A program made the position numbers and the translations under genes. The notes beneath the pieces were generated by a model. That model searched no databases, was not told where the DNA came from, and worked only from the letters and a program-made list of their open reading frames with translations. 12,719 nucleotides of DNA from positions 1-12,719 of the forward strand of contig JAHFOW010000008.1 in NCBI GenBank assembly GCA_023261465.1, given 5' to 3'. Each line of letters begins with the position of its first letter. Within the stretch, counting starts at the first letter, position 1. The DNA comes from Planctomycetota bacterium. GTDB taxonomy: Bacteria; Planctomycetota; Brocadiia; Brocadiales; Brocadiaceae. This document shows, piece after piece, positions 7,674-12,719 of this stretch.

Positions 7674-8054
7674 TTAATCAACGATTATCTTTCCCTTCAT
7701 GCCAAAATGTCCTGTGCCGCAGAAGTGAGAACATCGAAAGGGAAATGTGCCTGGCTCCCGCGCATAAAATTCAACTTTGGTTTTTTCCTTTGAGGGAACG
7801 GTCACATTAATTCCATATTCATCCAACCGAAAACCATGTATCGCATCCAAACTTTCTATTTCCAGAATTACATGTGTGCCTTGTTTGACATGAATTGTGT
7901 CAGGCGTATACTCAAATCGCTGTGCGGTTATGTGTATATACTGTACAGGTGTATCGGGAGGCATAGATTTTAGCGCTGTATCTTTCCTGGTAGAAGCACA
8001 TCCGAAAAGAACAAAAATAAGCACAAGGGGCAATAAATATTTTCTGTTTCTCAC
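7674..8054 (-). CDS. Stand-alone CuA-type cupredoxin lipoprotein
   Basis: A 126-residue protein beginning with a lipoprotein signal peptide: charged MRNRK, a hydrophobic stretch 7-17, and lipobox LFGC with the lipidated C19. It should sit on the outer face of the inner membrane or in the outer membrane. The rest is one cupredoxin domain like the CuA domain of cytochrome oxidase subunit II and nitrous oxide reductase. It has the full ligand set: H73 in AIHGF, then C108-x3-C112-x3-H116-x2-M119 (CSHFCGTGHFGM). The position usually held by Glu is H110. Unlike true subunit II it has no transmembrane hairpin. The start is a GTG at 8054 with AAAGGAG (complement of 8064-8070) nine bases upstream. It lies between wrbA and the radical SAM gene. 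Likely an electron carrier or copper-handling protein; the partner is unknown. Confidence 0.87.
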   Translation of the reverse strand: MRNRKYLLPLVLIFVLFGCASTRKDTALKSMPPDTPVQYIHITAQRFEYTPDTIHVKQGTHVILEIESLDAIHGFRLDEYGINVTVPSKEKTKVEFYAREPGTFPFRCSHFCGTGHFGMKGKIIVD

Positions 8055-8063
8055 TGATAATGA

Positions 8064-8070
8064 CTCCTTT
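8064..8070 (-). promoter_or_regulatory. Ribosome binding site of the CuA lipoprotein gene
   Basis: The minus strand reads AAAGGAG nine bases before the GTG start codon at 8054, which supports that non-ATG start. Confidence 0.65.
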
Positions 8071-8100
8071 GAATCGTTAGGAATTGCTATAACACCGCAA

Positions 8101-8715
8101 TCATGATTTTTTCTGCAATAAAAGCCCTACCTCTGCAAGTCGGCGCCCCAATGCGCGGCATACTGTTGCTTCCTGAGAATCGATATCCCGCTTGCTGTCA
8201 GACCCTGCCAGATGACTTGGTCCATAAGGCGTACCTCCAGCTTGCGTTGTGAAGAGTTCCTTAACAGAATAGGGCACGCCAACGATAATCATTCCCAGGT
8301 GTAATAAAGGCGCCATCATGGTAAGAGGGGTGGTCTCCTGTCCCCCATGAAGACTTCCTGTAGAGACAAAGACCCCGGCAGGCTTGCCTTCCAGTTCGCC
8401 GGCTAACCACAATGATGTGAGTTGATCTATCTGGTTTTTTAACTGGGCAGACACATTTCCAAATCTTGTCGGCGTCCCAAACGCAATAGCGCCTGCTTGC
8501 CTGAAATCTTCCGAAGTAACCAGGGGAATACTTTTCTGCATCTGCTTGCCCGCCTTCATATCTTCACGTGAATCAATAACTGCCTGGGGGATGAGTTCCG
8601 GTACGGTTCGAATCACCGGTTCTGCCCCTTTTACCTGACTTACTCCCTCTGCCACGAGGTTCGCCATTTTGTAAACATTACCAAATGTACTGTAGTAAAC
8701 AATAAGTACTTTCAT
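8101..8715 (-). CDS. wrbA: NAD(P)H:quinone oxidoreductase, WrbA family flavoprotein
   Basis: A 204-residue flavodoxin-fold protein that reduces quinones by two electrons with FMN and NAD(P)H, avoiding semiquinone radicals. The FMN-binding segments are YYSTFGNVYKMA (7-18), TPTRFGNVSAQ (81-91) and STGSLHGGQE (118-127). The WrbA-specific GGTPYGPSHLAG (160-171) is also present. Length fits the family. GGAGGG (complement of 8722-8727) lies six bases before the ATG. It is the first gene of the minus-strand block; the CuA lipoprotein gene follows 46 bases later. A repeat copy ends about 36 bases upstream, inside the presumed leader or promoter region. WrbA genes are common, so clustering with the radical SAM gene may or may not be functional. 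Confidence 0.93.
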   Translation of the reverse strand: MKVLIVYYSTFGNVYKMANLVAEGVSQVKGAEPVIRTVPELIPQAVIDSREDMKAGKQMQKSIPLVTSEDFRQAGAIAFGTPTRFGNVSAQLKNQIDQLTSLWLAGELEGKPAGVFVSTGSLHGGQETTPLTMMAPLLHLGMIIVGVPYSVKELFTTQAGGTPYGPSHLAGSDSKRDIDSQEATVCRALGRRLAEVGLLLQKKS

Positions 8716-8721
8716 GCATTT

Positions 8722-8727
8722 CCCTCC
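8722..8727 (-). promoter_or_regulatory. Ribosome binding site of wrbA
   Basis: The minus strand reads GGAGGG six bases before the ATG at 8715. It is the strongest such site in the window. Confidence 0.6.
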
Positions 8728-8750
8728 AAAATAGGTTTTTTAAAATTATG

Positions 8751-8850
8751 CCTTACGGCGACTTTTTTCGAAATCACACGTAGGGCGAGGCTTTAGCCTT
8801 GCCACGTGCAACTCTAAAGGGTTGCCCTACAACAAACTTTGAAATTCTTA
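8751..8850 (+). repeat. Dispersed structured repeat, copy B
   Basis: Second copy of the repeat at 6073-6172, in the same orientation. It has the same hairpin at 8784-8803. The second hairpin, CAACTC-TAAA-GGGTTG (8809-8824), contains one wobble. The outer pair GTAGGGC (8780-8786) with GCCCTAC (8824-8830) is perfect. It lies directly upstream of wrbA. Confidence 0.85.
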
Positions 8851-8895
8851 TACATTAAATTAAGAATCTATAATTACCATTAACCCCTTGCTCTC

Positions 8896-8924
8896 GTAGA
8901 GACGCCCCGCCGGGGCGTCTCTAC
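8896..8924. repeat. Perfect 13-bp inverted repeat (REP-like hairpin)
   Basis: GTAGAGACGCCCC (8896-8908) and GGGGCGTCTCTAC (8912-8924) are exact reverse complements with a 3-base loop. No T-run follows on the + strand, so it is not a good terminator for that direction. It resembles short dispersed palindromes seen in many environmental bacterial genomes. Confidence 0.85.
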
Positions 8925-8925
8925 T

Positions 8926-8956
8926 TGTCCCCCGCTGGCGGGGGTTAGGGGGTGGA
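8926..8956. repeat. Left arm of a roughly 30-bp inverted pair
   Basis: The reverse complement of this stretch matches 9083-9112 except for one small change (AA against G). The arm is itself a hairpin: CCCCCGC-TG-GCGGGGG at 8929-8944. The two arms bracket 126 bases. Confidence 0.85.
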
Positions 8957-9082
8957 CAGGATTTCTCCAATTGTGTCTACTATTCGTTCTCTCCATTTAC
9001 TTATCGCCGTTTATACTCTGCAACACTTCATCTTCCGGCTAGCGCCCGGAGTGTAATTGTCCGTCGTGTTGGCCTTCCAATT

Positions 9083-9112
9083 TCCACCCCCTGCCCCCGC
9101 CAGCGGGGGACA
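9083..9112. repeat. Right arm of a roughly 30-bp inverted pair
   Basis: Near-exact reverse complement of 8926-8956. It contains the hairpin CCCCCGC-CA-GCGGGGG (9094-9109). Between the arms there is a further imperfect palindrome near 9023-9054 (ACACT/AGTGT around CCGG-rich arms). The whole 187-base unit could fold into a long cruciform, or be a miniature element with inverted ends. Confidence 0.85.
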
Positions 9113-9185
9113 GTTTGTTTGTATCGCCGCGGGGGTAGTTGCCACCCGTACCCACAAGATTTTAAACTGTTGTAGTTTGAAAGAA

Positions 9186-9214
9186 GGCACGGACAAACAG
9201 AGTTTGTCCATGCC
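9186..9214. repeat. Imperfect 13-bp inverted repeat
   Basis: GGCACGGACAAAC (9186-9198), loop AGA, then GTTTGTCCATGCC (9202-9214). Twelve of 13 positions pair; the odd one would be a G-U pair in minus-strand RNA. No T-run follows. Confidence 0.8.
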
Positions 9215-9263
9215 ACCCCAAAAACCGCTTAACTTAACAGGCATGGGATAGCGGGGAGGTGGC

Positions 9264-9284
9264 AAGTTTGAAATTCCTTAACAT
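9264..9284 (+). repeat. Fragment of the dispersed repeat tail
   Basis: Matches the end of repeat copy A (6156-6176) at 19 of 21 bases and continues past the point where copy B diverges. It may be a remnant of a third copy whose left part was lost or replaced. Confidence 0.55.
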
Positions 9285-9526
9285 CAAGTACATCCTGGGA
9301 AAATGGGTATTTCCTGATAAATGTTATTGTATTCCCACACACACGGACATTCCATGAAAATTTATTTATTCCACCATGAATCTTTTTTAATTTTGTAGTA
9401 TATTTTTTATGGTAAAAATTATATGCTCAACAAATATTCCTGTACGTAAAACATTAACAGGGAGACGGAACGTCCACCGTTACCGTGTCCTTACAATAAA
9501 AATCAAAAACAATACAGAGAAATACT

Positions 9527-12421
9527 ATGACTGCTTCACAGGAAATTTGTGAACTTGTTGAGCGGTTTGACAGGAACCGGGAGGCATATCGCTCTGGCAC
9601 ATACAACGAAACCCAGCTTCGGCGTGAGTTCGTTGACCCATTTTTCAAACTGCTCGGTTGGGACGTAAACAACGAAAAGGGCTATGCAGAGGCATATAAA
9701 GACGTCATCCATGAAGACTCAATCAAGATAGGCAGCCTTACGAAGGCCCCGGATTATTGCTTCCGCATCGGCGGCGTCCGTAAGTTCTTTGTTGAGACAA
9801 AGAGACCATCCGTCAATCTCAAAGACGACGTTGACCCTGCATTTCAACTGCGCCGTTACGCATGGTCTGCCAAACTCCCGCTCAGTATACTGACCGATTT
9901 TGAAGAGTTTGTCGTTTATGATTGCAGGGTTAAACCAAACAAGGCTGATAAGGCATCTACCGCCCGCATCCTCTACCTTAACCATACCGGGTATGCACAG
10001 CGATGGGATGAGATTTTGGGAATCTTCTCACGCGATGCCATACTCAAAGGCTCTTTTGATAAGTATGCCGAATCAAACAAGGCCAAAAAAGGCACCGCTG
10101 AGGTTGACGATGCCTTTCTAAAAGAGATTGAATCCTGGCGTGATATGCTTGCCCGCAATCTGGCTCTGCGGAATCCAAATCTTACCCAGCGTGACCTGAA
10201 CTTCTCTGTCCAGCGCACGATTGACCGCATCATCTTTCTTCGCATCTGCGAGGATCGTGGCATCGAGCGTTATGGCCAGCTTATGGCTATTACCAATGGC
10301 GACCACATATATGCACGGTTATGCGAATTGTTCCGTCGCGCCGATGATCGTTATAATTCGGGTTTATTTCATTTCCAGAAAGAGAAAGACCGCTCCGAAT
10401 CACCCGATACCCTTACGCCTAGTGTGTCCATTGATGATAAGGTACTCAGGGACATCATGAGAAACCTTTACTATCCCGATAGTCCCTATGAATTCTCCGT
10501 CCTTTCAGTCGATATTCTGGGGCAGGTCTATGAGCAATTTCTGGGAAAGGTCATCCGCCTTACGGAAGGCCACCGTGCAGTGGTAGAAGAAAAACCCGAA
10601 GTCAGAAAGGCAGGCGGGGTTTATTATACGCCCACGTATATTGTCGATTACATCGTAAAAAATACAGTTGGAAAATTGCTGGAAGGTAAAACGCCTAAAC
10701 AGGTATCAAAACTCAAAATCCTCGATCCTGCCTGCGGTTCTGGCTCTTTCCTCCTGGGCGCATTTCAATACCTGCTTGACTACCATCGTGACTGGTATGT
10801 AGCCAATGAACCTGAAAAATGGGCAACCGGCCGCTCACCTGCATTGTATCAGGCATCGGGCGGCGACTGGCGGTTGACGACCGCCGAACGCAAACGCATC
10901 CTGCTCAACAACATCTATGGTGTGGACATCGACCCACAGGCCGTGGAAGTAACCAAACTATCGCTCCTGCTCAAGGTGTTAGAAGGTGAATCTGAACAAA
11001 CTATCGTGAAACAACTCAAGCTCTTCCACGAACGCGCACTGCCAGACCTCGGCAACAACATCAAGTGCGGCAATTCGCTCATTGGGTCAGACTTCTATGA
11101 AGGACGTCAAATGGGCTTGTTTGATGAGGAAGAACGCTACCATATTAACGTCTTTGACTGGGAGTCAGAGTTTTCTGAAATCATAAAGGCTGGCGGGTTT
11201 GATGTGGTGATCGGAAATCCACCGTATGGAGCAGAATTCCATAAAAATGCTATTGACTATCTAAAAAACAAGTTTCAAACCTTTGTTTGGCGGGGAGAAA
11301 GTTATTTAGTTTTTATTGAGCAGGCACATAATATTCTTAAGCCAGATGGACTATTTGGGTTTATCATACCAGACACCTATTTAAACTTAAGTTTCACCCA
11401 ATCATTGCGTACATTTCTCTTGAGAAATTCATTCATACGTGAAATTGTAGCATTGCCGTCAAATATTTTTGCTGGAACAACAGTGGACACAACGCTTCTG
11501 TTTACTGAAAGGGCATTGCAAACCAATACCTATCATAAATCGCAAGTTTCAGTCAGGACATTTAACAAAAAAATAGCAATTCATACCATGAGTCAGCCAA
11601 ACCGTGAGTTTATGGTATCAACAAGCATCTGGTTTGAACAAAAAGCCTTCAATGTATACAGTAATAAAGCCGAAACAAATATCATCTCAAGGATCGAGAA
11701 CAAAAATGAACCGATTTCACATTTTGCCGAGATGTTCTATGGTATCAAAGCATACCAGGTAGGCAAAGGCAAACCACCGCAAACAAAAGAGATTCTGAAA
11801 ACAAAACCTTTCACATCTGAGAAAAAAGAAGATAACACATATTTACCTTTTTATGATGGAAAACACATTGGTCGTTATGAATTATTATGGAAACAAAACA
11901 ATTGGATAAAATATGGACATTGGCTTGCAGAACCACGACAACCTCAAAAGTATGAAGGTGAAAAGATTCTGATACGCAAGATCATTGGCAAAACACTTAT
12001 TGCAACCTTTATTCCCGAAACGTCTTATTGCAATACGCTATTGTTTGTTCTAAAAATTAAAAGTAATGCAAATATAAGTTATAATCATTTGCTCGGCATC
12101 CTCAATTCCCAATTTATTGGTTGGTACTTCAGAAAGAAATTCCAAATCAGCGCTGACGATACCTTCCCACAAATCATGATTCGTGATATTTTGCAATTTC
12201 CCATTCCAAATACTGATAAGATCGGTCACAATACTATGATCAAACTCGTTGACCAAATGCTTGAACTTCATAAGCAGCGTGCGTCAGCAAAGACAGATCA
12301 TGACAAAATTGCCACCCAAAGGCAGATTGACGCAACCGACCGCCAAATTGACCTGTTGGTATATGAACTGTACGGATTGACGGAAGAAGATATAAAAATT
12401 GTGGAAGAAGGTAAATTATAA
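9527..12421 (+). CDS. Type IIG restriction-modification enzyme (Eco57I-like, single chain)
   Basis: A 964-residue fused endonuclease and N6-adenine methyltransferase. The N-terminal nuclease domain carries a PD-(D/E)xK site: P75-D76 and E90-T91-K92 (FVETKRP). A helical linker (about 190-340) follows. The methylase has the motif X region GGVYYTPTYIVDYIV (363-377), motif I DPACGSGSF (400-408), acidic strand NNIYGVDIDP (461-470) and catalytic NPPYG (564-568, gamma class order). Residues about 720-900 match a TaqI-like target-recognition region, and the C-terminus is a Lys/Gln-rich helix. All catalytic residues are present. As a single chain it would recognise, cut and methylate one site by itself, so no separate partner is required. 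Hand counts show about 52% GC in its 5' part and about 33% after 11220. The ATG at 9527 has only a weak AGAGAAA ahead. The target sequence is unknown. Confidence 0.92.
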   Translation: MTASQEICELVERFDRNREAYRSGTYNETQLRREFVDPFFKLLGWDVNNEKGYAEAYKDVIHEDSIKIGSLTKAPDYCFRIGGVRKFFVETKRPSVNLKDDVDPAFQLRRYAWSAKLPLSILTDFEEFVVYDCRVKPNKADKASTARILYLNHTGYAQRWDEILGIFSRDAILKGSFDKYAESNKAKKGTAEVDDAFLKEIESWRDMLARNLALRNPNLTQRDLNFSVQRTIDRIIFLRICEDRGIERYGQLMAITNGDHIYARLCELFRRADDRYNSGLFHFQKEKDRSESPDTLTPSVSIDDKVLRDIMRNLYYPDSPYEFSVLSVDILGQVYEQFLGKVIRLTEGHRAVVEEKPEVRKAGGVYYTPTYIVDYIVKNTVGKLLEGKTPKQVSKLKILDPACGSGSFLLGAFQYLLDYHRDWYVANEPEKWATGRSPALYQASGGDWRLTTAERKRILLNNIYGVDIDPQAVEVTKLSLLLKVLEGESEQTIVKQLKLFHERALPDLGNNIKCGNSLIGSDFYEGRQMGLFDEEERYHINVFDWESEFSEIIKAGGFDVVIGNPPYGAEFHKNAIDYLKNKFQTFVWRGESYLVFIEQAHNILKPDGLFGFIIPDTYLNLSFTQSLRTFLLRNSFIREIVALPSNIFAGTTVDTTLLFTERALQTNTYHKSQVSVRTFNKKIAIHTMSQPNREFMVSTSIWFEQKAFNVYSNKAETNIISRIENKNEPISHFAEMFYGIKAYQVGKGKPPQTKEILKTKPFTSEKKEDNTYLPFYDGKHIGRYELLWKQNNWIKYGHWLAEPRQPQKYEGEKILIRKIIGKTLIATFIPETSYCNTLLFVLKIKSNANISYNHLLGILNSQFIGWYFRKKFQISADDTFPQIMIRDILQFPIPNTDKIGHNTMIKLVDQMLELHKQRASAKTDHDKIATQRQIDATDRQIDLLVYELYGLTEEDIKIVEEGKL

Positions 12422-12522
12422 ATCATCAAAAGAATTATGGAGTCGGTTCGATAGTTAATAATGAGTTGTAAATTGTTAGAAGTTATCAAAATGAGTAGAT
12501 TAGATTAAAGGGATACCAAGAT
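12422..12522. other. Short AT-rich gap after the restriction enzyme gene
   Basis: These 101 AT-rich bases hold no terminator hairpin and no recognisable gene. A fair ribosome site (AAAGGG, about 12508-12513) at the end belongs to the next gene, so the two could share a transcript. Confidence 0.5.
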
Positions 12523-12719
12523 ATGATGGAAGTTTTAAATAACTATGCTAATTTTGCAGTAGCTCTCTTTACGTTGTTATTAGTACTTGTAACAATAGTT
12601 TATGCAATATTTACAAGACAAATGGTAAAAGAAATGCAAGTAACACGCCAAGCAGATTTGCGTCCATATCTCATCATAGACTCAATCGTAATCGGGCAAA
12701 TGTTTTATCTCGTTATTAA
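12523..12719 (+). CDS. Small membrane-anchored protein of unknown function, partial (3' end outside)
   Basis: The frame opens at ATG 12523 (or 12526) and stays open for 65 codons to the window end. The protein begins MMEVLNNYANFAVALFTLLL, with one transmembrane helix at about residues 11-31. A charged cytoplasmic-type stretch follows (TRQMVKEMQVTRQADLRPYL), and then a hydrophobic strand. AAAGGG lies about nine bases upstream. The layout of one N-terminal helix, then a basic amphipathic stretch, then RPYL is seen in many uncharacterised bacterial proteins. I do not recognise a named function. Its place after the restriction enzyme gene may mean a defence neighbourhood, but only one such gene is visible. 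Confidence 0.7.
   Translation, partial: MMEVLNNYANFAVALFTLLLVLVTIVYAIFTRQMVKEMQVTRQADLRPYLIIDSIVIGQMFYLVI

Larger units (their letters stand above)
8716..9526. other. Non-coding repeat island between wrbA and the restriction enzyme gene
   Basis: This 811-base gap holds no open frame with coding character. Short frames on either strand read through the hairpin repeats and have no family look. It contains repeat copy B, a 13-bp perfect hairpin, an inverted pair of about 30 bases, a 13-bp imperfect hairpin and a fragment of the repeat tail. The last 240 bases (about 9285-9526) are AT-rich and presumably hold the promoter of the restriction gene, but no convincing -35/-10 pair stood out. Confidence 0.7.

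Noticed and set aside
8896..8924. Perfect hairpin as an intrinsic terminator
   Set aside because: Neither side has a run of T, and no gene ends nearby: both neighbouring genes start, not end, around this island.
9057..9251. Plus-strand open frame of 64 codons in the repeat island
   Set aside because: Most of it is the right arm of the inverted pair and the 9186-9214 hairpin. No conserved protein features.
9011..9265. Minus-strand open frame of 84 codons (and an overlapping one of 62)
   Set aside because: It runs through the inverted repeats, its protein is low-complexity (Pro, Arg, Trp, Gly) with no family look, and no ribosome site precedes it.
8851..9300. CRISPR array or tRNA gene in the repeat island
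   Set aside because: Repeats are inverted, of different types and irregularly spaced. No spacer pattern and no cloverleaf or T-loop consensus was found.
9527..12421. BREX PglX-type methylase
   Set aside because: PglX lacks an N-terminal PD-(D/E)xK nuclease, which is visible here (D76, E90, K92), and no other BREX gene is in the window.

Overview
The window reads as chromosomal DNA of a Gram-negative-type bacterium with moderate GC. It most resembles an anammox-type planctomycete (Brocadia/Kuenenia relatives). That is an inference from three things: the gene mix (def-fmt-DUF116-rsmB, a stand-alone CuA lipoprotein, a B12-type radical SAM enzyme and a type III polyketide synthase), the weak or missing Shine-Dalgarno sequences, and the dispersed repeat starting TAGGGCGAGG. 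No rRNA, tRNA or CRISPR array is visible.

Bases 1-4832 hold housekeeping genes. A histone-deacetylase-family amidohydrolase (+) abuts tail-to-tail with rpsT (-). An AT-rich divergent promoter region of about 180 bp follows. Next come def, fmt, a DUF116 cysteine-rich protein and rsmB, all on the + strand. The last two overlap, with rsmB starting at a TTG codon inside DUF116. Def and Fmt are the two enzymes of the N-formyl-methionine cycle, and RsmB modifies 16S rRNA, so this is a translation-related operon with DUF116 embedded in it.

Bases 4955-8715 are a minus-strand block. In transcription order it holds a WrbA-type quinone reductase, a short lipoprotein with a complete CuA copper site, a B12-binding radical SAM enzyme, and, after a 189-bp gap, a type III polyketide synthase with an intact Cys-His-Asn triad. 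The first three are closely spaced and probably one operon. A roughly 100-bp repeat with a conserved fold sits just upstream of wrbA and again just upstream of the polyketide synthase gene. The block could be a small uncharacterised pathway for a redox-active phenolic or lipid product, but that is a hypothesis.

Bases 8716-9526 hold no convincing gene. They carry an island of short inverted repeats (REP/MITE-like hairpins), including a 13-bp perfect stem and a 30-bp inverted pair 126 bp apart. On the far side lies one large single-chain type IIG restriction-modification enzyme (9527-12421). Its 5' part is clearly more GC-rich than its target-recognition 3' part. The start of a small membrane-anchored protein of unknown function runs off the window end.
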